Numbered from the stretch's first letter, positions 1 through 8,121 are shown. The stretch: 64,000 nt of DNA from an uncultured Collinsella sp. (GCA_959604825.1 CAUHCN010000002.1:1-64000); one strand, 5' to 3'. Numbers and translations are program-made. Notes: generated by a model not told the origin, from the sequence alone.

Positions 1-62
1 CGGCCGGCTTCCACATGCCCGACTGGGAGGAAGAACTGGGGGAGTACCTCAAGACGCTCTAG
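1..62 (+). CDS. 3' end of an upstream gene (possibly RmlD-like)
   Basis: An open frame enters from the left edge and ends at a TAG at 60-62. The last residues read roughly AGFHMPDWEEELGEYLKTL. A Pro-Asp-Trp followed by an acidic amphipathic helix is reminiscent of the C-terminus of dTDP-4-dehydrorhamnose reductases (RmlD), which would suit the neighbouring surface-polysaccharide genes, but 19 residues cannot prove it. It is followed by a strong terminator, so it is the last gene of a rightward unit. Confidence 0.4.
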   Translation, partial: AGFHMPDWEEELGEYLKTL

Positions 63-84
63 CCGCTATTAACTTTTCGAGAGT

Positions 85-114
85 AAAAGCCGCCGCTTGT
101 TAACGGCGGCTTTT
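85..114. terminator. Bidirectional intrinsic terminator
   Basis: A perfect 11-bp stem (AAAAGCCGCCG at 85-95 with CGGCGGCTTTT at 104-114) closes an 8-nt loop and has A and T runs on its two sides. It can stop both the rightward gene ending at 62 and the leftward yfhO-like gene, whose stop codon (100-102) lies inside the loop. Confidence 0.85.
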
Positions 115-2505
115 CTTTTGCCTGGCGTATAGTCCTGCAACAAGGGCGGCGGTCGCCAGACTCACTGCAAGTCCCGCAAGGGCGCCCGGAGTCTTGTAGG
201 TCATCACGATTCTATTTGCGCCTTTCTGTATGTTCAGGGACGACAAACCCTTATCGGCGGCGGGCGTTAGTTCTGCGGCGGTTCCGTTTACCGTTACGTT
301 CCAGCCCTTATCGTACGGAACGCTCAGCAGCAGGCTGCCGTCATCCTTGGCGGTATATTTGCCTTCGATTCTTCCGTCCTCAAAAACCGTCGGAACAAAT
401 TCGCTCGTCTTAAGCTCGTTAATAATCTGCTCGAAAACGTCCAGATTGAGGGCGTAAAAGACCGGCTCATTGTCTTGGGGCATGTCTGTATAGCCCTCTG
501 CGACTCCGATTGACACCGTATGCTGGCTCGGGGCGTCCGATGCATCCGCAATCTGGCGGATATTATTGTCGAATCTCCAGGCTTCGTTTTCGATCGTTCG
601 CTGGTCGATGGTAAGGGTGACGGGCCAATAACTGCCGGCGGTCGCATCTTTGTTGATGTAGAGATACCCGATGGAGCTTGCCGGTACAGTAACGCTCCAT
701 TGCTTTAAGCCATCGCTATTCTCCGTGCTCGTGGCCTCGATCTTGGTATAGAGCTCGACCTCGCGGCCTAGGATTTTGCTGTAGAGGTCGTTCTGCTTTT
801 CGAAGGGGTTCTCGATCTTTAGCGTGCTGTTTTGGATATCGCTTGAGGCCGCGACGCCAATGCTGAGCGCATAGGGGTTCTCGTACACCGCGCTTGTGGA
901 GTCGGCATGATTCGTCTTGGCTAAAACGTATCCCGCGGGCGCGTTTTCAGGAATAGCATACTTGACTCCCAGTAGGGCATCGACGGCGAGAATGGGCTCG
1001 GCATAACGGGTCGAGAATTCACCGACGCTGCTGTATCCAAGGGAGTTGAGCAGTGCGATGGCCTGCGGGTTATTTGCGGATGAGTAGGACGACAGCTGGT
1101 TGTACCCAAGCGCTAAGCCCTCGTTGAGGGCGGCGCTATCGGCGCGCGTGGTCGTTCGATCGATGCGGTAGAATGACGCAGAATCTTGGTCTTGAATGGC
1201 TGTGATCGTGTTGGTTGCGGTGGTCACATAGGTACAGTTGGCATCTTCGGAATAGCCTGCGTACAGTTGGTTCCACATCACATGGGCGTTGATAAACAAC
1301 TCAATTGCGGTGATTGTCAGGATTGGTAATACGACGGCGGGTCGATAGACATGATGAAATTTGGGCTGGCCCTCGAACACCTGCAACGAATAGCCTGCGG
1401 CCCACATCGTAAAGAAGCCCAGCAAAAAGGCTGTGCGCGAATAGAACCCGTTGGGAACGCGCATGCCGCACCAGATGTACTCGAGCGGGCTCAAAACGGA
1501 GCTAGCGATCAGGACGGCTGTGACGACGAACGTTGCGATGCGTATCTTGGCCGAAACCTTGCGGTTAAACAGTAGGCTTATTGCAAGTAACATCATGATT
1601 ACGCCGCAATAGAACTGCGGCGTGTTCCCGTTATTCACCCACATGCCGGGGATGAAGCCCCTGATGAGCGATTTGAGGCCTGTTTTAAGCAAAGGGCCAA
1701 GTGCCAGCACGGGGCCGCCTTTTGCCATGGCAAGGATGGTCGGCAAAAAGGTCCAGGCGGACAGGAGCAGCCCAAGCATCATAGCCCCTGCAAATCGTAG
1801 GGCCCGGTCGAGCGTGAGCATCCAGCTAAATCCTTCTGCAGCGACGTAATCGACAAACTCAACCAATACGAAGATGCAGAGGAATAGGATGCTGATATAG
1901 GCCGTATACCAACAGAACATGACATTGAGGGCAATCGCAATAACGAGGCGTATCATTTTTTGTTCCCGAATGAGCTCGTAGCATCCGAAAGCGCAGATGG
2001 GCAGTAGGATAAGACAATCAATCCAGAGCGGATTACACAAATTACTTATGGTCCAACTGCAAAACGTAAATGATAGGGAAAGTAGGAATGCTGCGGGCTT
2101 GGGTAGACCAAAACGCCTTTGCAGGAACCAAGCGCTGCTGATGTGAATGCAGCCAAGCTTGAGCGCGGTTATGGCAAATACGAAGAGCGTCAGCTTGTCT
2201 GCGGGAAACAGCACGCAGAGCAGGTTGAAGGGGCTGGCGAGGTAGTAGCTATAGAGCCCCCATGTGTTCATGCCGAGTCCCTGCGAGAAGGAATAGCGAA
2301 GGTTTGCCTCGCCTAAAAGGACGCGGCGAAACCACGCGAAGAAGTCGATGTATTGGTATTTGAGATCGTTGGTGAGAAACGAGTTGTCGCCAAAGGGGTA
2401 GACATGGTCCGCCGCTGCAAGTGCGACAAAGAGTGCGACGGAAAACGCGAAGCAGGCGGCGTAGAACGCCACATTCTTGAGCGTGCTGTTATTGGGCTGT
2501 TTCAT
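100..2505 (-). CDS. yfhO: YfhO-family membrane glycosyltransferase (GT-C type)
   Basis: About 801 residues. The N-terminal half holds many hydrophobic segments separated by short loops, then a large extracytoplasmic domain, and a last membrane segment before the basic end KKSRR. An early acidic loop (GDNSFLTNDLKYQY) and the motif YYLASPFNLL are typical of YfhO proteins. In Bacillus and Listeria, YfhO-type proteins act with a CsbB-type GT2 enzyme, moving a sugar from undecaprenyl phosphate onto lipoteichoic acid or related polymers outside the cell. I chose the ATG at 2505 because GAGG lies 8 nt upstream; a longer reading from 2583 lies inside the preceding gene. It overlaps that GT2 gene by 17 nt, so coupling is likely. 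The exact acceptor polymer is unknown. Confidence 0.85.
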   Translation of the reverse strand: MKQPNNSTLKNVAFYAACFAFSVALFVALAAADHVYPFGDNSFLTNDLKYQYIDFFAWFRRVLLGEANLRYSFSQGLGMNTWGLYSYYLASPFNLLCVLFPADKLTLFVFAITALKLGCIHISSAWFLQRRFGLPKPAAFLLSLSFTFCSWTISNLCNPLWIDCLILLPICAFGCYELIREQKMIRLVIAIALNVMFCWYTAYISILFLCIFVLVEFVDYVAAEGFSWMLTLDRALRFAGAMMLGLLLSAWTFLPTILAMAKGGPVLALGPLLKTGLKSLIRGFIPGMWVNNGNTPQFYCGVIMMLLAISLLFNRKVSAKIRIATFVVTAVLIASSVLSPLEYIWCGMRVPNGFYSRTAFLLGFFTMWAAGYSLQVFEGQPKFHHVYRPAVVLPILTITAIELFINAHVMWNQLYAGYSEDANCTYVTTATNTITAIQDQDSASFYRIDRTTTRADSAALNEGLALGYNQLSSYSSANNPQAIALLNSLGYSSVGEFSTRYAEPILAVDALLGVKYAIPENAPAGYVLAKTNHADSTSAVYENPYALSIGVAASSDIQNSTLKIENPFEKQNDLYSKILGREVELYTKIEATSTENSDGLKQWSVTVPASSIGYLYINKDATAGSYWPVTLTIDQRTIENEAWRFDNNIRQIADASDAPSQHTVSIGVAEGYTDMPQDNEPVFYALNLDVFEQIINELKTSEFVPTVFEDGRIEGKYTAKDDGSLLLSVPYDKGWNVTVNGTAAELTPAADKGLSSLNIQKGANRIVMTYKTPGALAGLAVSLATAALVAGLYARQKKSRR

Positions 2506-3457
2506 CAGATTCCTCGTTGGATTCTCGAATGATATAGATGGGGCGGCGCTTGGTCTCCAAGTAGGCTTTTGCCAAGTATTCACCGATGATTCCTAAGCAC
2601 AGAAGCTGCATGCCGCCAAACAGCGTTATGAGGCAGGCGAGGGACGGCCATCCGCCGACGGGGTCACCCCAAACAAGCGTTTTGACCAGGATGACGATGA
2701 ATCCCAGGATAGCGATGAGACAGAAAACGATACCCGTGAGGGCGGCGAGGGAGAGCGGCGCCGTGGAAAATGCGACGATGCCGTCGATGGAATAGAGGAG
2801 CAGCGACCAAAAGCTCCATTTGGTCTCGCCGGCCACGCGGTTGACGTTTACGTAGGGGAGCCATTTGGTCTTGAAGCCGACCCAGCCGTAAATGCCCTTG
2901 GAGAATCGGTTGTATTCGCCCATGGAGATGATGGCGTTGACCATAGGTCGCTTCATGAGCCTAAAATCGCGTGCTCCGTCGACGATGTCGGCCTTGGAAA
3001 TGCGGTTGATGATCTTGTAGAACATACGGGCGCAGAACGACCTGATGGGAGGCTCGCCTTCGCGGGTGGTCCTGCGTGTGGCGACGTTATCGTAGTTTTC
3101 GGTCTGCAAGATCTCGTACATCTTCGGCAGGAGCGAGGGCGGGTCCTGCATGTCGGCATCCATGGTGGCGACATAGTTGCCCTTTGCGTGCTGGAGTCCT
3201 GCGAGTAGTGCCGCCTCCTTGCCAAAGTTCCGCGAGAAAGAGTGCCAGTGGATGACGTATGGATGCGCCGCCGCGGCTTCTGCTTTCATGACGGCAAGCG
3301 TTTTGTCTGCCGAACCATCGTCGATGAGGACGGCTTCAAAGGAGATCTCGGGGTACTGCTGAGTCATGATGCGAACGACGCCATCGAGCTCTTTGAGAAA
3401 GATCGGAAGTGATTCCTGCTCGTTGTAGCACGGCACGACGATGGAGATGAGCGGCAT
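2489..3457 (-). CDS. GT2 polyprenyl-phosphate glycosyltransferase (GtrB/CsbB-like)
   Basis: 322 residues. It begins with the GT-A motif VVPCYNEQESLP, has DADMQDPP as the nucleotide/metal-binding DxD region near residue 100, and ends with two membrane segments around residues 230-295. This is the DPM1/GtrB/CsbB architecture, which transfers a sugar from a UDP or GDP donor to undecaprenyl phosphate on the inner face of the membrane. An AGAGGT site precedes the ATG. It lies 6 nt after the upstream GT2 gene and overlaps the YfhO-like gene, so the lipid-linked sugar it makes is probably the YfhO donor. The sugar identity cannot be read from the sequence. Confidence 0.9.
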   Translation of the reverse strand: MPLISIVVPCYNEQESLPIFLKELDGVVRIMTQQYPEISFEAVLIDDGSADKTLAVMKAEAAAAHPYVIHWHSFSRNFGKEAALLAGLQHAKGNYVATMDADMQDPPSLLPKMYEILQTENYDNVATRRTTREGEPPIRSFCARMFYKIINRISKADIVDGARDFRLMKRPMVNAIISMGEYNRFSKGIYGWVGFKTKWLPYVNVNRVAGETKWSFWSLLLYSIDGIVAFSTAPLSLAALTGIVFCLIAILGFIVILVKTLVWGDPVGGWPSLACLITLFGGMQLLCLGIIGEYLAKAYLETKRRPIYIIRESNEESDETAQ

Positions 3458-3463
3458 GGTGGT

Positions 3464-4435
3464 TTACCTCTCGCTTGACTTGGAAGTAGGGTGGCCGGGC
3501 TGGTCGTCGTAGGCGTATTTGCTGTACACGTTGACCTCCCACTGCTTTTTTTCGACCTTTGCTACAGAATCTAGGATGAAGCCGGTCGCAAGGCTCAGGC
3601 CGCACAGGAACATAAACGAGGCGGCGAGCATAGCGGTGGGGAAGCGCGGGACGAGGCCGGTCTGGAAATATTCGACAACGATGGGCATGCCCAGGGCGAG
3701 GCCGAATACCGCGAACAGAAGCGCAACGAGGCTGAAGAACTTCAGCGGGCGGTAGTCCTTGAACAGCGTGCCGATCATCGCAACGACTTTAATGCCGTCG
3801 CTCACTGTGTTGAGTTTGGACTCGGAACCCTCGGGACGGTCGCGGTACTCGATGGGCACATCTTTGATGCGCCAGCGGTGGTCGACGGCGTGGATCGAGA
3901 GCTCGGTTTCGATCTGAAAGCCCTCGGAAAGCACTGGGAAGGTTTTAACGAACGGGCGGCTCATGGCGCGGTAGCCGGTCATGACGTCATCGAAGCTGTA
4001 GCCATAGATCCACTTGATCATGGCGCGGACCAGATTGTTGCCAAAGCCGTGGAAGGCGCGTTTGTTTTCCTCGGCGTAGGTGCCGTTTGAAAGGCGATCG
4101 CCTACGGTCATGTCGGCCGTACCGTTAAGGATGGGCTCGCAGAGGGCCTTGGCCGCCTCGGCGGGATAGGTGTCGTCGCCGTCGACCATCAGGTAGCAAT
4201 CAGCGTCGATGTCGCGAAACATCTGGCGGCATACGTTGCCCTTTCCCTGACGGGGCTCAAAGTGGACCGTGGCGCCGTGCTCGGTGGCGATGCGTGAGGT
4301 ATCGTCCGACGAGTTGTTGTCATAGACATAGACCGTCGCTTGCGGAAGCTCGCGGTGAAAGTCGTCGATGACTTTGCCGATCGTGGGCGCTTCGTTGTAG
4401 CAGGGGATGATGACGGCGATGGATTCAGAATTCAC
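3464..4435 (-). CDS. GT2 glycosyltransferase with C-terminal membrane anchor
   Basis: 323 residues. The GT-A start AVIIPCYNEAPTIGKV, the core GDDTYPAEA (DxD region) and the conserved ETELSIHA region mark the DPM/DPG-synthase-like GT2 family. Two hydrophobic helices lie near residues 225-300. It starts at a GTG with AAGGAG 6 nt upstream and is the first gene of the leftward operon. Such proteins usually make a polyprenyl-phosphate sugar; two paralogous GT2 genes beside one YfhO gene suggest either two donor sugars or a two-step modification. Its role in a particular polymer is inferred only from context. Confidence 0.88.
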   Translation of the reverse strand: MNSESIAVIIPCYNEAPTIGKVIDDFHRELPQATVYVYDNNSSDDTSRIATEHGATVHFEPRQGKGNVCRQMFRDIDADCYLMVDGDDTYPAEAAKALCEPILNGTADMTVGDRLSNGTYAEENKRAFHGFGNNLVRAMIKWIYGYSFDDVMTGYRAMSRPFVKTFPVLSEGFQIETELSIHAVDHRWRIKDVPIEYRDRPEGSESKLNTVSDGIKVVAMIGTLFKDYRPLKFFSLVALLFAVFGLALGMPIVVEYFQTGLVPRFPTAMLAASFMFLCGLSLATGFILDSVAKVEKKQWEVNVYSKYAYDDQPGHPTSKSSER

Positions 4436-4595
4436 TCAATGCTCCTTATACGTTCAATCCTTGAAAGTATAGCCGTTTGGGCTTGGCATCCTAAGATGTG
4501 GGTTAGTTCTCCAGTTTTGTTGCGCGAATCGTTTGCATGGCCGTCGGGTCTATACTGTTCGTTTGTCAACGATTACGAGTAAAGGAGTTGCATCC
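4436..4595. promoter_or_regulatory. Divergent promoter region
   Basis: This gap separates the leftward GT2 operon from the rightward ABC exporter. A TATACT -10 box is present on each strand: leftward at 4471-4466 (with a poor TTAGGA -35 about 17 nt upstream) and rightward at 4551-4556 (no good -35 seen). Both downstream genes have AGGAG-type ribosome sites. The layout suggests coordinated expression of the two glycan units; no operator was recognised. Confidence 0.4.
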
Positions 4596-5441
4596 GTGTC
4601 GGATCAGACAAAGCAACAAGAAACTCGCAGTCTGCCTGCGACGTTTGCTAAGAACGAATTTGAGAAGGACGCGTTTATCCTTCGTCAGCTGGTTACCAAG
4701 GATTTTAAGATCAAGTATCGCCGTAGCGTTCTGGGCGTCGCGTGGTCGGTGCTCAACCCGCTGCTGATGATGATCGTCATGGCTATCGTGTTCTCGACGA
4801 TTTTCGCCCAGGGCCGCAATGGCTCGATTACGCCCGAAATGTATCCGCTGTATTTGATCGTAGGTAACGTTACCTTTGCCGTCATGTCCGAGTCTACGAA
4901 CCAGGCCCTGACGTCGATCGTGGGTGCTGCCCCGCTGCTCAAGAAGGTTAAGGTGCACCGCTGGGTCTTCCCGGTGCAGAAGGTGCTCTTCTCGCTGGTC
5001 AACTTTGCCTTCTCCCTGGTCGCCGTCGCCATCGTTATGTTGTGGTTCCGCGTTATGCCTTCTTGGCACCTGATTTTGCTGCCGGTTTGCCTACTGCTGC
5101 TTATGTGCTTCTGCATGGGCCTGGGCATGATGCTCTCTGCCCTTACTGTCTTTTTCCGCGACGTTATGCATCTGTGGAGCGTCGTCATTACGGCGTGGAC
5201 TTACATCACGCCTATTTTCTGGACGACCGACTTCGTTGCGCAAATGCCGCATCTCGTGCGCATTCTGGTCTATGCGAACCCTATGTATAACTACCTGCAG
5301 TTTATGCGCGATATCTTCCTGTTCCAGACCACGCCCTCGCTTTTGACGTTTGGCATGTGCGTCGCTTGGGCGGTTCTTGCGCTTGTTATTGGCTACACCG
5401 TGTTCCATAAGTCCGAGCGCAAGTTCATCCTCTACATCTAA
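4596..5441 (+). CDS. ABC-2 polysaccharide/teichoic-acid exporter permease (Wzm/TagG type)
   Basis: 281 residues from a GTG start. AAAGGAG sits 8 nt upstream of 4596, so I reject the longer reading from 4533. About six hydrophobic segments follow a cytoplasmic N-terminus with the conserved KDFKIKYRRSVLGVAWSVL stretch typical of TagG/RgpC/Wzm permeases, which flip lipid-linked polysaccharides across the membrane. The C-terminus (GYTVFHKSERKFILYI) also matches that family. The partner ATPase follows 11 nt later. Located beside GT2/YfhO genes, it probably exports a wall polysaccharide or teichoic acid. Confidence 0.93.
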   Translation: MSDQTKQQETRSLPATFAKNEFEKDAFILRQLVTKDFKIKYRRSVLGVAWSVLNPLLMMIVMAIVFSTIFAQGRNGSITPEMYPLYLIVGNVTFAVMSESTNQALTSIVGAAPLLKKVKVHRWVFPVQKVLFSLVNFAFSLVAVAIVMLWFRVMPSWHLILLPVCLLLLMCFCMGLGMMLSALTVFFRDVMHLWSVVITAWTYITPIFWTTDFVAQMPHLVRILVYANPMYNYLQFMRDIFLFQTTPSLLTFGMCVAWAVLALVIGYTVFHKSERKFILYI

Positions 5442-5452
5442 GGAGTGCTGTG

Positions 5453-6220
5453 ATGACTGAATCTGTTGTTGATTACAGCGAGCAGCCTCTGGCTGTCGAG
5501 GTCGACGACGTCACCATGATCTTTAACATGGCGTCCGAGTCGTTGACCAACCTCAAGGAGTACTTCATCAAGCTTACCAAGCACGAGCTGTTCTTTGAGG
5601 AGTTTAGGGCGCTTAAGCATATCTCGTTCGATATTCATCGCGGCGAAGTTGTCGGTCTGGTTGGCACCAATGGCTCCGGCAAGTCTACGATGCTCAAGAT
5701 CATTGCTGGCGTGCTTGAGCCCAGTGAGGGCAGCGTTAAGGTGCACGGTAACATCGCGCCGCTGATTGAGCTTGGTGCCGGCTTTGACCCCGAGCTGACC
5801 GCCCGCGAGAACATCTATCTGAACGGCGCCCTGCTCGGATATACCAAGGAGTTCATCGATGCCAACTTTGACGGCATTATCGAATTCGCAGAGCTGCAGA
5901 ACTTTGTCGATATGCCGCTTAAGAACTTCTCCTCGGGCATGGTGGCGCGTATCGCCTTTGCAATCGCGACGATTACCGAGCCCGATATTCTGATCGTTGA
6001 CGAGACGCTGTCCGTCGGTGATGTGTTCTTCCAGCAGAAGTGCGAGGCCCGCATCCAGCACTTTATCCAGAGCGGCGACGTGACGGTTCTGTTCGTTTCG
6101 CACTCCATGGAGCAGGTTGAGCGCATCTGCCAGCGTGCCGTTTGGATTGAGAAGGGTGACCTTCGCATGGACGGCCCGGTCGATGAGGTCTGCAAGGCGT
6201 ATCGTGAGCAGTTCAACTAG
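5453..6220 (+). CDS. ABC exporter ATP-binding subunit (Wzt/TagH type)
   Basis: 255 residues. Walker A GTNGSGKST is at 71-79, the ABC signature NFSSGM near 158-163, Walker B DILIVDE at 178-184 and the switch histidine in VSHS near 217. The extended N-terminal stretch before Walker A and the sequence ELGAGFDPELTARENIY are hallmarks of Wzt/TagH polysaccharide-export ATPases. There is no long C-terminal carbohydrate-binding domain, so it is the short form. The ATG at 5453 is preferred over the adjacent GTG at 5450 because AAGGAG then lies 7 nt away. It drives the permease encoded just upstream. Confidence 0.94.
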   Translation: MTESVVDYSEQPLAVEVDDVTMIFNMASESLTNLKEYFIKLTKHELFFEEFRALKHISFDIHRGEVVGLVGTNGSGKSTMLKIIAGVLEPSEGSVKVHGNIAPLIELGAGFDPELTARENIYLNGALLGYTKEFIDANFDGIIEFAELQNFVDMPLKNFSSGMVARIAFAIATITEPDILIVDETLSVGDVFFQQKCEARIQHFIQSGDVTVLFVSHSMEQVERICQRAVWIEKGDLRMDGPVDEVCKAYREQFN

Positions 6221-6222
6221 GT

Positions 6223-6228
6223 TATAAT
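6223..6228 (+). promoter_or_regulatory. Candidate -10 box of tRNA-Arg(UCU)
   Basis: A perfect TATAAT begins 2 nt after the ABC ATPase stop and 47 nt before the tRNA. No convincing -35 is visible at 16-18 nt spacing, so it may be extended or need an activator. Confidence 0.4.
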
Positions 6229-6274
6229 TAGTTGCGCCTGACAGGCTTGCGCTTGCCTGGGCGTGCGGTTATTT

Positions 6275-6351
6275 GCTCCATTAGCTCAGTTGGATAGAGC
6301 AGGGGACTTCTAATCCCAAGGTCGACGGTTCGAATCCGCCATGGAGCACCA
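6275..6351 (+). tRNA. tRNA-Arg (anticodon UCU)
   Basis: The 77-nt cloverleaf includes an encoded CCA. The acceptor GCTCCAT pairs with ATGGAGC, the D arm is GCTC/GAGC, the anticodon loop CTTCTAA gives anticodon TCT (reads AGA/AGG), and the T loop is TTCGAAT. Two non-canonical pairs are visible: G27.A43 in the anticodon stem and A50.C64 in the T stem. A terminator follows 10 nt later. The 3' end of a tRNA-Arg is a common integration site, and accessory-looking genes follow. Confidence 0.96.
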
Positions 6352-6360
6352 TCGTTTATT

Positions 6361-6392
6361 AAGCCCGGACCGCTTGGTGGTCTGGGCTTTTT
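6361..6392 (+). terminator. Intrinsic terminator of tRNA-Arg(UCU)
   Basis: An 11-bp stem (6361-6371 with 6379-6389, one G.U pair) is followed by a T run. It ends the tRNA transcript. Confidence 0.85.
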
Positions 6393-6442
6393 CACATGCC
6401 GGTGTTCTTTGTTCTTGCCGGGTATACGTTTAGGCCGAAGCG

Positions 6443-6622
6443 GTGGTGCGAGCGTTCTGCGGACAGGCAAGCCTTGCCGTCTTTGCCTTTCATGCGGTTG
6501 ACTGGTTTATCCCTTGGCAGACGATGCCGTTGCTTTTAACGCTGCCAGTACCATGGCTCTTTGCGTCGATTGTGCGCTGCGGGTGCGACATAGGGTTGGC
6601 GTACGTGATCAAGAAGGCGTAA
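6443..6622 (+). CDS. Possible small hydrophobic ORF or gene remnant
   Basis: A 59-codon frame starting at GTG reads like a short membrane protein: a hydrophobic core rich in Leu, Pro, Trp and Ala, ending in VIKKA before TAA. No ribosome-binding site precedes it, a stop codon lies three codons upstream, and I do not recognise it. It occupies most of the 278-nt gap between the tRNA terminator and the leftward ATPase gene, and could equally be the decayed 3' end of a lost gene. Apart from this frame and the terminator at 6624-6654, I see nothing else in the gap. Confidence 0.15.
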   Translation: MVRAFCGQASLAVFAFHAVDWFIPWQTMPLLLTLPVPWLFASIVRCGCDIGLAYVIKKA

Positions 6623-6623
6623 C

Positions 6624-6654
6624 AAAAACGGGGAGGACTAACTTGGCCCTCCCC
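6624..6654 (-). terminator. Intrinsic terminator of the DUF4869/ATPase pair
   Basis: On the minus strand, GGGGAGG pairs with CCTCCCC (6630-6636 with 6648-6654) around an 11-nt loop and is followed by GTTTTTG. It lies 16 nt after the ATPase stop codon. Confidence 0.75.
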
Positions 6655-6670
6655 ACTATATCTAGTCTGT

Positions 6671-7672
6671 CTAGTCTGCCTTCAGGCACTCGGGCAAGAC
6701 GTTTGCAACTGCATCCATCGCCTGTGGCTTTAGGTACTGCTCGTTGAGCAGCGCCTTTCTGTAGGCATAGCGAGTGTCTGCCGAGTACTTGATCAGCACA
6801 TCCGTAAAGAATCGTTCCCAGCTTAAATAATCGCGACTTTCGATATAGCTTGAGGGATCCTTGAGGATCTTGGGAATGTCACTGCTGGGTATGAGCCCGG
6901 AGCGCAGGAGTGTCCACTCGAATGATTCCGGGAGGAACAAGCGAACGTTCTTGTAAACGCGCTGTCCGAGCACCTTTTCGATGTAGGGACCAAACGCTGC
7001 GCCGTCTCCAATGGCAAGAACGTTTTGCTCGGGGCATTCGTGAATTGTCCGCTTTAGATTTGCTACGCCGGTGGCGGTATAGCAGGGGATCCCGAGCCGG
7101 TTGCAAAGAGCGTCGTAGAATTGATAGCCAGATTTGCTATCTTCGACAACTACGGCGTCGGGTACCTCGAATCCAACATTTAGATCCTGATACAGCATGC
7201 TTGCCGTGTGGTCATATAGCGGCTTGGTTACCGAGTAGAAGCGCCTGTCGCTCTTGCGGCCATTGATTGTTTTACTCGTCGTGTTGACTAGCTTTAGGAT
7301 TTCATCAACGCTGTAGGGGAGCTCGTTGGCATCACGACGAGATATCAGAACAAAGTAGTTGGACGAGCCGTTTACGGCTTTGGCGAAGTCCTTTGAGTAG
7401 ATGAACTCGTTGCCCTCATCTAGAAAGACGATTGAATCTTCGATGATCGACAGCTCGCGCTCCCAGCGTCTGCCGGAAATCGTTTCGCAGGGCACGTCGC
7501 AGCTGAGTGCAACGCCGCTTTCCGGTCCTCGGTCGTTGTAGTCGCGAATCATCGAGATGAGCGTCGTTTTGCCCGTGCCGCTGTTGCCGCGGATGAAGGA
7601 GATGTTGCGTTTGAACGTGAGCGTGTATTTGACCTTTGCGCGCTCAACGATGACGGTATGCGTCCCCTTCAT
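6671..7672 (-). CDS. P-loop ATPase with possible TOPRIM-like C-terminal region, function unknown
   Basis: 333 residues. An unmistakable Walker A, GNSGTGKT, is at 29-36 and a Walker B-like SIVFLDE at 80-86, followed by a polar loop (YFVLISRRDANELPYS) that could hold a sensor arginine. The second half has VVVEDSKSG around Glu177, GVANL around 202 and IGDGAAFG around Asp223. The order Glu - Gly - Asp resembles a degenerate TOPRIM fold as in OLD-family ATPase-nucleases, but only one Asp of the DxD is evident, so this is inference. The start ATG overlaps the stop of the upstream gene (TAATG), implying coupled translation. By eye the codons are less GC-rich than the aro genes beside it, and it lies at a tRNA-Arg. 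I do not know its function; defence or another accessory role is a hypothesis. Confidence 0.75.
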   Translation of the reverse strand: MKGTHTVIVERAKVKYTLTFKRNISFIRGNSGTGKTTLISMIRDYNDRGPESGVALSCDVPCETISGRRWERELSIIEDSIVFLDEGNEFIYSKDFAKAVNGSSNYFVLISRRDANELPYSVDEILKLVNTTSKTINGRKSDRRFYSVTKPLYDHTASMLYQDLNVGFEVPDAVVVEDSKSGYQFYDALCNRLGIPCYTATGVANLKRTIHECPEQNVLAIGDGAAFGPYIEKVLGQRVYKNVRLFLPESFEWTLLRSGLIPSSDIPKILKDPSSYIESRDYLSWERFFTDVLIKYSADTRYAYRKALLNEQYLKPQAMDAVANVLPECLKAD

Positions 7673-8121
7673 TATTCATCAACATCCAAAAAATCATTGG
7701 TGGCACCGACGAACTCCTGCATGTTCCTGACGATGCGGCCGTCGTTATTGATGCGAATCTCAAAACGCTTCCAGGGAAATTTCATGATGTGGTAAAGGGT
7801 CACCAGCACATCCTGCTCTTTGCCAATTTTGAGCAGCCAGCGGGCGCAGTTATCTCCGCAAGTGGATGCATTGAACACCATGTTTGGTAGATTGCGAACC
7901 AGCAGCAGCGTCTTGACGCCGCCGGACAGTTCGAGTGGGGTGATCGAGCCCAGCTGCTTGCTTACGATGTTGTGGGGGCCGATGAGCTCTGATCCGTCCA
8001 CACTTTTAATAATCTGTGCGGCCATAGGGTCTTCGAACCATGAGTCCAAATATGAGTTCCTAAAATAGGTCTCGGTATCGTAGATGGAACCGGGGTAATC
8101 TCCCAGATGGATGCTTAGCAT
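7672..8121 (-). CDS. DUF4869-like hypothetical protein, partner of the P-loop ATPase
   Basis: 149 residues from the ATG at 8121, preceded by GGAG at 6 nt. A longer TTG reading from 8151 has no such site. The N-terminus MLSIHLGDYPGSIYDTE, a WFEDP motif and SELIGP are what I associate with the DUF4869 family; the match is from memory and unverified. There is no signal peptide or membrane segment, and two cysteines lie close together (STCGDNC). It is the first gene of a two-gene unit with the ATPase and overlaps it by 1 nt. No catalytic motif is recognised; it may be a sensor, effector or adaptor for the ATPase. Confidence 0.7.
   Translation of the reverse strand: MLSIHLGDYPGSIYDTETYFRNSYLDSWFEDPMAAQIIKSVDGSELIGPHNIVSKQLGSITPLELSGGVKTLLLVRNLPNMVFNASTCGDNCARWLLKIGKEQDVLVTLYHIMKFPWKRFEIRINNDGRIVRNMQEFVGATNDFLDVDE

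Noticed and set aside
2506..2583. A longer N-terminus for the YfhO-like protein starting at 2583
   Set aside because: The extra 26 residues lie wholly within the preceding GT2 gene and lack a ribosome site, while the ATG at 2505 has GAGG at good spacing.
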